From Symbiodinium natans (taxonomy: Eukaryota > Sar > Dinophyceae > Suessiales > Symbiodiniaceae): a DNA stretch of 64,000 nt. The position numbers and the translations under genes are program-made. Positions within the stretch are counted from its first letter, which is position 1. Every line of letters starts with the position of its first letter. Shown piece by piece: positions 37,162 to 47,931 of this stretch. The stretch spans positions 616,291 through 680,290 of the forward strand of contig CAJNDS010001879.1 in the NCBI GenBank assembly GCA_905221605.1, in the 5' to 3' direction. Below the pieces are notes generated by a model, which made no database searches, was not told the origin of the DNA, and was given only the letters and a program-made list of their open reading frames with translations.

Positions 37162-37500
37162 GATGACTTTGGGGCTTAAATTGATGCACAGGCTCGGAGG
37201 GAATCACATCGCAGCTCAGTAGTGGAGGGTCAAGCGGCATGTGCGCACAGACCAGCTCGGTGCATCAAAAGGACCTCGCCCTCGGTTCGAGGCAACTCAT
37301 TTATTGGCAAGGTTGAGCACGGTCTTCTGATCCCTGGTAAGATGCCACATTGCTTGTGCATGGGTATGATCAATCTGCTCAGTGTTGCCACGAGACTCTG
37401 CGAAGATTCGACCGTAGGGGAGATTTTGGAGCCCCAATTCCGCTCGGGACCCTGCGCCTTCGTACCCCGAGCTCCAATCTTTGTGAATCGTCGGGTGTTT

Positions 37501-37543
37501 TAGTGGGTTTAGGGTTTAGGGTTTAGGGTTTAGGGTTTAGGGT
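37501..37543. repeat. interstitial telomeric repeat (TTTAGGG)n
   Basis: About six TTTAGGG units, same orientation as 37117-37161. Confidence 0.95.
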
Positions 37544-39499
37544 GTGGTTCTGATGATCTGCTCCTCGAGTCTTCGCCGACCCCGAGGTGGATTTTGGTCG
37601 TTTCTGACAGACTGGGTCCCAGAGAGGGGCTGGAGCCTCGGCCAGGGTCCGAAGATCAAGTCTTGTTCTTAATTAAACCCAGAACTTGAAGCAACGACCC
37701 CAAACTAAGCAACAAGTCCACAAATCTGAAGTTTGCATCCCTCTGGACAAGTCCGTTGTCATTGCTTGCTTTTAGAGTCTTGAGGAGCGAGCCACGTAGC
37801 CTCAGCTTGGACAGGAGACTCAAACACCGACCAGTTAAGCCAAGATCGACTGCGACTTTCACATTCTGATGGCGGTTAGGGTTTTTAGCTTCAGAAAGTT
37901 TAGCTCAGGACTGTATAGCACAGGATGGTATTGCATTCAATGGCTTAGCCCCAACCCGTTGAGCCCGATGCAATGGTCTGCGTTTTCGCGGGCACTAGCG
38001 ACATTCCTTGTCGGCTGCTGGATCGCACTGGTTTGCACGGTTTTGCACGGTTTGGGGTGCGTGGTTCGGACCTTGGGCTTGATAGGATAAGCGGATAAGC
38101 TATGGCTTGCTTAGGCCAAAGTCGCAGATTGCGACCCGGGTGGGTGTCGGACTCTGTGTGTGTGTGACTTCAGTTTCAGGTGTCGGCCTTCCGTCAGGGC
38201 AAGAATCTGTGGGCAATCGGTCGCATATCGCACAAGAGACCCTAACAGAATGTTGAAAACAACCGCACGAAGCCAAGACCAGACCAAGAATTGTGCAGAG
38301 GCCGGGCTTGCCAAGGCGTAGCAAACACGATTGGCCCCCCATCCCTAAAACCTCGGCCATGAACAGGACCGTCGTTCGGGCAAAACCAAGGCATTTACAA
38401 GGCAAGTCATTAGGAAATGCCACGCCCACAGGGGCATTCCCTTTGCAGGGAATCATAGTGTGTCTTGGGTGCGTGAAAACCCACAACTGTCCCTGCAAGT
38501 GGGCCCGTTAGCAAAACAAAGCGCAGGAGGCTCAACCCCCCCCCCAGCTTCCGTCTCTGGCGTTGCCGGGTGTCGTGCGTCACAGTCCGAGGTGTTCACC
38601 TTGTTTAGGGTTTAGGCTTTGCAGTCTTGAAATGGTTTGTAGACATGTGGGGTTCTGCCATTTGCACACTTGGGGTACTTGGACTGGGAGCCTCGAGTCT
38701 GGATCCTTTTCTAGGAAGACCCTCACAGGCTTGCTGGCAGGGGTGCTGCTCAGCTGCCTGCGGTGCCTTCGACGCATGTGGCCTCCTTGAGAGGACCGCG
38801 CCAGTTCTCATAAGGATTGTTGGGGCTGGCTTTGGTCTTCTTGTGAAGGCTCTCTTTCGTGGGTATCGCGGATTGAGCAGGAATGCCCTACCAAGCTTTG
38901 GTTTCGAACCGCGAGTTCTCAGGTTCTTTTGATACGCTGCTGGCTCAGTTCATGGTGTGAGGTTAGCATAGGCAGCAGTGCCGTGCACTTAGATGGGGTG
39001 GTGCAGTTCGACGTGAGCACCCACTTTCACGCTTCCTGAACATGGCCGCAATGCTTTTTGCCAATAGACACCTAAGACATATTCTCGTTGTTTTCAACTC
39101 AACAAAGTCTTCAGCCCGAGCCCTGGAATTTCAACCCCTCAACTAACCGGCCCCATGTTCGCAGCCGGTTTGTGGCGTTGTTCCCTAGCCCAGGATTGCA
39201 GGCTGGGCCCTAGAGCTCAATGTGAGAAGCTTTCAAGCCCGGGGTGAAGAACCGGAATCTTCAGAAGCCTCCAAGCTGCGGAAACGAGGCTCCGCCAGTC
39301 CAGGCAGTTTGTGGAGCCCAGCGGGGTGGGGGCAGACTTAGTGTCCTGGAGGAACGGCTGAGAGGAAGTCGGTTACAGTATTGAGATGCATTATGTTTTT
39401 TTTTGGGTCTGGCGGACTTCTGCACGTTGGGGTTGAAAGGGGACAAGTTATAGTTACAGAGTTTGCAGGCTTGCGTTTGTTTGTGTAGGCACTTCTGTA

Positions 39500-40127
39500 G
39501 CATGGAAACCATGGATAGGAAGGAGAACGATGATTCATTCACAGCAAGCTCAGCCTGGAGAAATCCAGCTAAAAGGAGAAATCCAATTGACAGTGCTTCT
39601 GGAAGGCGAGCCAAAGAAGAAGGGCGTCTTCTTTGACAGAACCACCTCGCAAGAGAATCACGACTATGATCTTCTGGAGCAAGCAGGAAGAAGCCCAAAC
39701 AACCGACTTTGAAATAGAGAAGTCCCAGCAGCAGGAGCTGTTGAATCGCAGACATTCCGATGAACAGAAACCAGCCCCACCAGAATCAGCTCCGAACGCA
39801 GATGAACCACGAACAAATAGGGGAACCACGAACAAACAGGGCTCGTCAGCGTCCCTGGAAGATGGCCAACGCAACAGACTTATCGCAGGACGCATGGAGA
39901 AGCATCTTGCTATGCTCATATGCGATATACTTGTTGTCGATCATCGCAATAAAAAACAAGCCAAAAACTTGGCAGACAAAGGAGCTGCTTCCCGAACCGC
40001 GGCCGAAGAAGGAACAACAAGAGAAGCTGGACAGAGTCTTGAACGAAGTTCGTAAAATCTGGAGGCGACCTGACCCAGACCTGGCGTCGGGACAACTGGC
40101 CGAAATGGAGCTTGTGAAACCTCAGTG
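39500..40127 (+). pseudogene. frameshifted purine-rich coding relic
   Basis: The + strand is purine rich with coding-like runs that move between three frames: about 39500-39637 (METMDRKENDDSFTASSAW), about 39633-39850 (ELLNRRHSDEQKPAPPESAP) and about 39870-40127 (EKLDRVLNEVRKIWRRPDP). Each run stops soon after it ceases to look coding, as expected of a gene with small indels. Lysine/glutamate-rich composition recalls retroelement gag-like proteins, but no domain was recognised. A second coding-like block (about 40322-40500, ELLAERMNLMHNELQEQ) follows and may belong to this relic or to an upstream exon of spermidine synthase. Confidence 0.35.
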
Positions 40128-40644
40128 ACCAGGCGAAGCCCACGCTTTAAACCCAACTGGTCCTCGGGACGCTCTGGTCCTGGACTTGGGGGTCCTCGCA
40201 TCTCTTTTTTTTGGGGCATGAGCTTGTCCTGGATTAGAATCCAAGTGAAAAGTGACAAATCCCAGGTTACGGCGTGGGCTTTTGCATGAGAGCAACCGGA
40301 GAACTGATGTTCTCGAAAAAGCAGTGAGTGCATTTGTTGCTGCGTACGCCTTGGGGGACGGAGTTCTACTTCTCCGAAGACCGATTGGCGAACTCCTGGC
40401 AGAAAGGATGAACCTGATGCACAACGAACTCCAGGAGCAAGTGAAGAAGAACAGGTTCACACTGAAGCTGCGTGCACAGTTTACAGTTGCTAGGCTCGGT
40501 GGGCTCCATATGTGTGTGCCTTTCATTCAGGATCTAGAGAACAAGTTGTCGACCAGCCGGGATATAAACGATGTTTTCATGTTTCGAGCTTCTTTTCAGT
40601 CCTCGACACCCACGCGACACTAGCACATTCGGGATACAGCTGAG

Positions 40645-43600
40645 GTTTTCGATGTGGTGCCTTTGGCCAGCGTCCAAAGCAAGTACCAGAAGATTGAGGC
40701 AAGTGACATAAGAGGGCCGGGGCTCAATGTTGAGGGCTTGCTTTGCTGAATCCGCTTTCATCCTTTCGGAATGAAGGCAGTTCTGTGGGTCCAGAATGTG
40801 GGTCTCACGCCTGTGACACTGGATCTTGCACCCGCAGGTCCTAAAATCGGAGTTCTTCGGAAACATCCTGACCATCGATGGTGACCTTATGCTTACGGAA
40901 AGGGACGAGCTGCGCGGCGGCACAACTTGTAAGTCGATCCTCTCTGGACAAGGCTCTCGGGAGTTAAGCTTCCACAATGGCCCTGGCCCGAAGCTTCTGC
41001 CTGCCTGAGGCCTGGGACTTAAGAGCCTTCGTCTTAAAAGTTTCAGAGAGGGGAGTGCGCCCAAACGCGAGCCGCTGAGGTTCATCTACCACGAGATGAT
41101 TGCGCATGTTCCGATGGCACTCGGCCTGCACAGGACCAAGCTTCGGGTGCTGCAGGATGTTTGTAGTGTATGTATGCTTAGGAATGGTGTGGGATCTGGA
41201 ATTGGTTGCCGGGCCTGGAAATTCGGCGGATTCGGGGAGTTGCCTGGGTTTTTCTTATCGCCCATGGTAGCCCTTCATTGACTATTTGTAAAGCCGAACG
41301 CCGAGCGCTGTTTTTTGCCCGCAGCTCCTTTCAGGGGCTTCTGCTTGAGTATGGGCGTCGGTGTCTAAGCAGCTTGAACGGCTTGAACCCCTGTCCTGTC
41401 CATGAGGCCTACGTCCCCACGGCTCGGCGAATCCTCGTTGTGGGCGGTGGCGATGGCGGCAGTGCTAAGCAGCTCCTTCGGCGCGAGAGCGTGGCGAGGT
41501 CCCATGAGAGTGGCATCGATTTGGTTTACTTTTTGGGGTGTTAGGTCGGGGCTGCAGAAGTGGGGCTTTATGCTTGCAGCTCGCAATTCTCATCACAAGT
41601 CTTCTAGGCATAGTTGCTGAGACCAAGGTGGAGAACGTGACTGTGGTGGAACTGGATGAGGAGCCCTATAAGCCCCAAACTCTCTACGCCCTAAGGGCCC
41701 TAAGGGCGAATGGTTGAGCCGGGTTGGCGCCGCCGGCAGCCATTGTCGAGTCTCGCGTGTCATAACCAGAGGGGTGACCTCAATTTTGCCGTTGTAACAA
41801 TTCACAAGATCGCTGCTGAGCATGTTCGTTGAACATCTTAACCCACGGCAAGCTGAGCTCCGGAGTTGCAAGAAGTAGTCAGGTTTATGGTCTCGGTTTG
41901 CAAGTCGACGCCGAAGGACCTGTGAACACAAGCATGTACAGCAACTGCATTGTAATCGAGACGATTTTCTTGCTCAAGGCAAGGTTCGTGGCTCAAGCTG
42001 GTTGAATCAAGGCGGGGGATAGAAAGGCTGCCTTGTGCAAGCCTTTCCAGAGACCATTTCGCCCACAAGAGATGTCAGGAAGTAGCTGGGCCGGGTTTTT
42101 ATGGCAGATCGCTCCCGTAGACCATGCGAGACCTTTCTCTGCAGAGGAGGTGGTCCGGATCAGTCAGCAGTTCTTTCCGAGGCATGTCCTCGGTGTCGAA
42201 GCCCGGTTAACGGGTCGTCTAAGGCTTGTTGAGAGACTCTGGATTCATGGCTTGGCGACCAGTAGTAATGGAGGAGTGCAAACGTGGATGTTGTAAGGCT
42301 TGGGAATTGGATGTTCAAATCTTTGGATGCCCCTGCTCAGACTCCTTCAGAGCTTGAGGCCTTGAAGCCTTCTGATGCATCCCGGAAAGCGGCTCAAGAA
42401 CCCCCTCCCCCCATCCGCGATAAGTAGGACGAGGCCCATTGCAAGCCTGTGCCCCGAATCCTTGCGGCCTCGAAGGCTGGCGTCAGCTTTCGGAGACCCA
42501 CGCGTGGAGCTGCGCCTGGAGAGTGGCGCCTCCTGGGTCGAGCGCCTTGGACAACCATTGGTTTGGCCACCCCAGCGGAGCACGAGCCTGCGGTTTTGCG
42601 ATGGTGTGGATGCTGGGGGAACATCCAGGTTCTGCTGACCGAGAGAGGGGAAGAGTTGTGGGGACTGTTCAACAAGCTGTAGAGCTGCGGGGACTTCGTA
42701 GACATTGTGGACCTTCCCCCCCCCCCCCGTCAGGCGACAAGTGGCGAGCGAGGACCGGCAGCTTGCAGAATTGGATGCGACGAATTATCGAGCTACCTTG
42801 CTTCAGGGCAGAGCATGGTGCTGCCTGAAGGGGTCTAAGAGCTGCGGGGAACATACAAGATGCACCCCCCTCCCTCCTGACCCCAGGGTCCTGACCCCCT
42901 ACCGCCCTCCCGTCCCCCCTGACCCACCCTAGCCCCTACCCCCCTCCCCCCTACTACCCCCTCCCCTACCCCGACCCCCGACCCCCCACCCCTGCCCTTT
43001 CTCTGCCGCCAAGCTCACTAAACTTTAACTAAACTTTGCCGGACACAATGTTGACAGCCGCCCCTCAATTGCGGAACCCAGCCCAAAGTCCGCGTTTCCT
43101 GAGCCAAGCCTGTACCAGGGCACAGCGCGTGCCCACGAAGCCGACAGGCCGCAGGGCCGAAAGACGTTTTAGGGCTTAGGGCTATTTGGAAGATGCGGGC
43201 TTATGGTGGGGTGATGCGACCATTTTCCAGACTTGTGGTGTTCTGGAGGTCGGCTTTCACAAATGACAGGAATCCGAAGTTGCATGAATTTTAGGGGGTT
43301 CGGGGTTCAGGGCCAGATCGCTTGGTGCACACGTCCTTGCTTCCCTACTGCACAGCTAAAGGTCGGCAACCAGCCGTGGTTTGAGAAAGTCCGGCGTAGC
43401 TGCTTTGGGCATTCTTCATCGACGTCACACGATTTTGCTCCAATGCAGACGACAATGTGACATGGGGCCCTGCCAAACCAGGTTCGACATCATCATCGTC
43501 GATTCTACCGACTTTGGCGCCTTGCATTTTTAGCCCCACTTTCCACCCTCTCCTCACTCACCATCCCCAAGCCCCCAAGCCACATTTGTGCATCGGACAG

Positions 43601-45276
43601 TCCGAGGTGCCTCGGAGCCCTTGTTCGAGGAGCCAACAGTGACGGGGGGGACTCGTATTGTTTGCCGAAGCTTTGCCTGGGACTTCAGCAATTCTTACAT
43701 GTCCCTCCAGACACTCGCCGTTTTCGGTGGACAACCTCGAAAGTCTCCGAGGGATCTGACAAGTTTTTCTCAGCATGCCTTTGCAAGCATTGCAAATTGC
43801 AATAATTTCATAAATATGTACTCATACAGTATGTCATAGGTCATGAATAATGACATATGAGTATTGCCAGCTAGGAGGCTTTTCGCCGCAGCCTCCGTCG
43901 GCTGCTTGCCAAGGGCGGTGTCATCGCCGGATGCCAAGCGGACTCTTCTCATAACAATTTGACACACGTGAGATACTGGTACTGGTAGCAGAAATCGTTC
44001 TTTCTGAGTCCCTACAGTGCCCAACAGCTCCACAGGAGTTGACCTCAGCTCCAGATTCAGGCCCATCGAAACGCAAGCTCTGCACACGCCACAAAATCCG
44101 GGCAACACTTGCAGCCACCCATGAAAACCCTTTACCAAGGTCATCAATCTTACCTCGCTGCCCTGGCAGCTGGGACTTGTACAGCGCAGTGTGCACCGCC
44201 AGCGGCTGCTCTTCAAGTGCCTCGCATCGGTCTTGGCATCTTAAGCACCGACCAGACACTGCCTCGAGATCCTAAACCCTAAGCCCTAAGCCCTAAGCCC
44301 TAAGCCCTAAGCCCTAAGCCCTAAGCCCTAAGCCCTAAGCCCTAAACCCTAAACCCTAAACCCTAAACCCTAAACCATCTACCCTCGCACCTTAGACTCC
44401 AACAGCCCTGGGGTCCGAGAGGTACGTGCGCGTGTTTCAGATTCATCAGCCGACGTACACCTCCGGCCGCTTTTGCTGAATGGGGTAGGGATCAGGGTGT
44501 GTTGCCTCAACTTTGGCAGTGGGGTGGACATGCTGGGTATTTGAGGCTCATCTGGATTGCAGAGCCCTAAACCGCCCACTCTATCATGATGACGGGCGAA
44601 ACTGGGGCCAGAGTGGTCGAGTCATCACACACGAAAGCCAGTGGGACGTGCGGAGCATCATTTGATACATGGTCTTCATGGAGGTTCATGTGGCCTATCG
44701 TCCCACTCTATGAGCATTGCCGAAGGTCACTACTGTTTCCTCATCTGCTCGGACGCTTTGGACCCGCTTGACTTAGGCTTGGGACTGCGCTTCTTCCCCT
44801 AAATCCCAAAGCCCTCCCACAACCTCAAGGCCTTCTGAAGCACCACACGAGGCCCCCAGGCCCAGCCCCAAAATTCTCCATCAAGCTCCCCTGTCTACAT
44901 CTGGAGGGGCCGTGGACTGGGAGAGCTACGAGGATGAAGTCCTGGAGATGGGGTGCCTTGTCGTTCTGCTTCGGGGGCCCCTCCTTCCTGACCAGTTCCG
45001 AGAATCCCGGCTTGCCGCGGCGCCATATTGTGCTTCTACAGTCATAACTGCTTATCTCCTTCTCTAGGGTACTTATAACCCTGCTTATACCCCTACTTAG
45101 GGTACTTATAACCCTGCTTAGAACAACCCATGATCAGGTACTACTCCCGGAAGGTGCACGAAGCATCCTTCGCACTCCCGCAGTATGCCGTGGCTGCGGT
45201 GTCCGAGGTGCCATCTTGGGGCTGTTGCCAGAACCCCCCCCCCCCCCAAATTTCGCAAAGAACCCGTGTTTTTTGA
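40645..45276 (+). CDS. SPDS: spermidine synthase, split into 13 exons (5' end missing)
   Basis: Transfers the aminopropyl group of decarboxylated S-adenosylmethionine to putrescine, making spermidine. Exons: 40645-40698 (SKYQKIE), 40838-40908 (LTIDGDLMLTERDE), 41080 to about 41157 (FIYHEMIAHVPMA), 41407-41493 (ILVVGGGDGGSAKQLL), 41622-41660 (VENVTVVELDE), 42147-42181 (EVVRISQQFFP), 42476 to about 42540 (GDPRVELRLESGASWVE), 43482-43516 (FDIIIVDSTDFG), 43607-43629 (ASEPLFE), 43875-43937 (LRRLLAKGGVIAGCQ), 44715-44776 (EGHYCFLICSD), 44907-44952 (WESYEDEVLEM), 45138-45276 (VHEASFALPQYAVAA). Order and motif spacing follow the family from the YQ(K/D)I strand to the C-terminal HxAxFALP motif. GGGDGG and VDSTD are the nucleotide-binding and active-site motifs. 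Known donors are GC, with GA after exons 5 and 9 and GT after exon 12. Unresolved: the N-terminal exon, the 3' end of exon 3, the region between exons 7 and 8, and probably one exon before 44715. Last stop TGA 45274-45276. Confidence 0.9.
42711..43002. repeat. C-rich tracts
   Basis: A pure C run (about 42716-42728) and a long C(C/T)C-rich tract at about 42863-43002, inside the 0.9-kb intron before spermidine synthase exon 8. The complementary strand could form G-quadruplexes. Confidence 0.85.
44273..44378. repeat. interstitial telomeric repeat, two-variant array
   Basis: About ten CCCTAAG units are followed without a break by about five CCCTAAA units, within a spermidine synthase intron. Confidence 0.97.
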
Positions 45277-45450
45277 TAATTATTTTGGTGGAATGCTAGC
45301 AGGCATGGAGTTGCTTCGTGGCATGCGTTGTATCGGGATGTATATTAGGTGTATGTGGATACTCTGCATATTGTGTATATTATGTGTATTATGTACATTG
45401 GTGTATATTGTGTATATTGCGTACATCCTGTATATTGTGCATATTTTGTA

Positions 45451-45566
45451 CAGTCTGTATGTATGTATGTAGGTATGTATGTATGTATGTCTGTATTTAT
45501 GTAGGTATGTATGTATGCATGCATGCATGCATGTATGTATGTATGCATTATATATATATATATATA
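45451..45566. repeat. (TATG)n and (CATG)n repeat with TA tail
   Basis: Tetranucleotide TATG/CATG tract ending in a (TA)n run. Tyr/Val/Cys- or His/Thr-rich frames here are artefacts. Confidence 0.92.
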
Positions 45567-45630
45567 GAGTATAGTGTATATTATGATTCACGCCTGGGCC
45601 CGTGATGAATGACTACCCCACTTTCGCCAG

Positions 45631-45868
45631 GCGCTGCGCAACGCCGCGCAGGAACGGAAGGCAGCAGCCAGCAAGGACGGTCTCTGACACTCTGGTTTAT
45701 CTTTCGTCATGGGGGCGGAAAAAGCAATGCAGCAGATCTCTGTGAAGAAAGTCTTTGTCGGAGTTGTTTACATGTTACAAAGCAGTCCGTCGTGCAGCTC
45801 CGAGCTTTGCTCTGCAGACCGAGTTGGACTGCCAGGACCACGCGGAGGAGGACCACGCGGAGCTGTGA
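45631..45868 (+). CDS. last exons of an unidentified gene
   Basis: Two coding-like blocks behind AG acceptors. 45631 to about 45660 or 45679 (ALRNAAQERKAAASKD) can end at GC or GT. 45818-45868 (TELDCQDHAEEDHAEL) ends in TGA. The product tail is helical and acidic. The first block lies only about 350 bases after the spermidine synthase stop, so this may be a separate gene or an alternative continuation. Phase between the two blocks was not established. Confidence 0.4.
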
Positions 45869-46804
45869 CGCTGGCGCTCCTCAAGAAGGGCAGACGTGAA
45901 GAAGGCGGTCCAGGACTCCAGGACATACAGCCTTGTGGGTTAGCACCGCGGCTCCTGCTTTCAAGATTCTGTTGCAGTGTGTGGTTCGTTTCTGGCATTT
46001 CACCCAAAGCCTTTCGTCCTTTTACGAGGCATCGAGGCCTTCGGCCAAGTTTGCTCAGGCCACCTAATGCCTTGTCGTTCGGAAGCAGCTGAAAGAGGAA
46101 TGCGTAAAAAAACAGTACGAGGCATTTTCCATAATTTTGCTTCGAGACGCTTGGGCACGCCGCGTCGGCAGCCGGGCCGGCCCGAGCCACGGGGCTCGGA
46201 GTTTCCAGTCGGCACGGTCGTGTTGCAGATACGGAAAGAGGCACAAAACCTTCGGTGCACTGTGTGTGCTCGTGTGCCTGCTGCCAAGTGAAGAAGCTCG
46301 GTTCGGGCTGTGGGTTGGTGTGAAGAGTGTGTGAAGGGAAGGGATGGGAAGAGGGGAAGCGAGGCCGTGGCGAACTTTACTCTGGACGCCATATGTACCT
46401 CCTTCAAGAGTTCAAGCCGTGTCTCAAAGGTTTTTCGTTGCCATCCAACACCACAGGCAGCGCCTGATGGCATAGGGGCTTGTAGGGGACCTTGAAGGAC
46501 AACACCCTGCGCCCACTGCGATCACGCTGCTCCAATGCGGTGGAGATCATCGAAGCAGCGTGCCTCCCACTCAGACCCATTCCCGGCAAGCCCCTGCCCC
46601 AAGCCGGAATCATTGCCAAACCCCAACAATGTAACCCCAACAATGTAAACGCCTCAGGCGCGTTGCTATGCCGCACGCCTGGTTCGTCGGTGCTGAAAGG
46701 GCGGCAGTGCTGGGGCCAGACTTGTCGACAGACACGCAGGATCTGGCTTGTTGTGAGATGGCTTGCATGCAAAGCTGGCAAGTTTTTCGTGTTGCTTTCG
46801 GCAG

Positions 46805-46894
46805 ACGCTCGGACTTGTGGTTCGGCATCTGCTGATGAAAGCCAAAGAGGCCGTAGATGACAGGCTATCCGCGGTGGACTGGACAGAGCAGTAG
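46805..46894 (+). CDS. terminal exon of an unidentified gene
   Basis: After a GCAG acceptor, 29 codons read as an amphipathic helix (LVVRHLLMKAKEAVDD) and end with TAG. Codon content is typical of the accepted exons. Upstream exons were not identified; a candidate lies near 46500-46600. Confidence 0.42.
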   Translation, partial: TLGLVVRHLLMKAKEAVDDRLSAVDWTEQ

Positions 46895-47733
46895 CGCTCA
46901 CTTGGTCGCACGCCTGCTTCAGCATAACGTGCTCATAGGAGGGTCTTGCTAGATACATGTGATTTCATCGGACTACCTTGGACCCTTAGGGTTGCACCCT
47001 TGGGTTTGGGACCCTTTTTAAAGATCCTCTAGGGGAATATAAGAGCCATGTTAGGACTGATTCAGAGGGAACCTCTTAGGGGTTCATCCTTAAGGGTACG
47101 AGTCATTAATCCCTGAATGCTTAGAGTGATGACTTCGATTTCCCTACAGCTATTTCATCGCATGTTAGCATGCGCGGATCCAGGAGATTGTGGAAGGTTG
47201 ATTTTAGGAGTCCGATCCTCCACTCCCCTGCAGCATCATGCAGAGAAGAGTGCCGACTGGTCCGCCGTTCAATCCGCGCTGCCTGCGAACAAAACGTGCC
47301 AGAAATCGATAGTAGTACTCGCCAACTCTTAGAAGTCCATCCCGAACCTTAATGGCTTGGACTAGGTTACGGGGTTGTTTTGAAGAAGTGATTGAAGATC
47401 AACGTCCGCAATCTCTCTTCCGACTGTTCTTCGCATTTCAGCTTTGTGCTTGGGATCCGTTCTCCGGCGCAGCTGCAGATGTATGGAGTTAGACATTTCA
47501 TTCTCTGCGCGTCCAGTACATCGAGCTTTTGCTTAGCAGTTTCTGCTGAGGTGGAGACAGCTGGTGGTGGTTTGACAGCTGCTCGTGTCCAAGCAGGGAG
47601 CTCGGTAACAATCTAGAAGTGTTCTAGGATTGTGCACGGCATGAGCATGAAGACGCCGCAGTCAACCATCGCCGTCGTCTCTTTTCAAAGTATATGGCGT
47701 AGTTGACATGTGGAGCTTGGGCAGCGCTTGCAC

Positions 47734-47931
47734 GTGAAGCTGGTAGTAATGAACATACGGGTTGCATGGAGCATGGCCGAAGGTGCCAAGCAGCGCGTCG
47801 AGGACATCGCGGCATCCCCACCAAGCACGAAGTACGAGGTTCCCATGCTCAGGATTTCTCGGAGTTTTGTGCCCGAGTTTGGTGTGGAAGCCAAGAGCAA
47901 CGCCTCAAACCCAAATGCAAAACACAGATGA
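47734..47931 (+). CDS. possible terminal exon of an unidentified gene
   Basis: Open frame behind a CAG, coding-like in the part around VAWSMAEGAKQRVEDIAA, closing with TGA at 47929-47931. Another possible exon (about 47248-47352, CRLVRRSIRAACEQN) lies upstream. No motif recognised. Confidence 0.35.
   Translation: MKLVVMNIRVAWSMAEGAKQRVEDIAASPPSTKYEVPMLRISRSFVPEFGVEAKSNASNPNAKHR

Larger units (their letters stand above)
33231..39485. other. gene-poor region with simple and telomeric repeats
   Basis: No gene with support over about 6 kb. It holds (ATG/CAT)n at 33899-33982, TA and AT-rich repeats at 34085-34190, a G-rich block at 34505-34600 and three telomeric-type blocks between 36.7 and 37.6 kb. 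Open frames such as 35993-36211 have no recognisable motif. Confidence 0.45.

Noticed and set aside
44685-44714. Apparent single-base frameshift before spermidine synthase exon at 44715 (FMWPIVPLYE in another frame)
   Set aside because: The acceptor TATGAG at 44709-44714 explains the change of frame; the upstream resemblance is probably chance or part of a not yet resolved exon.
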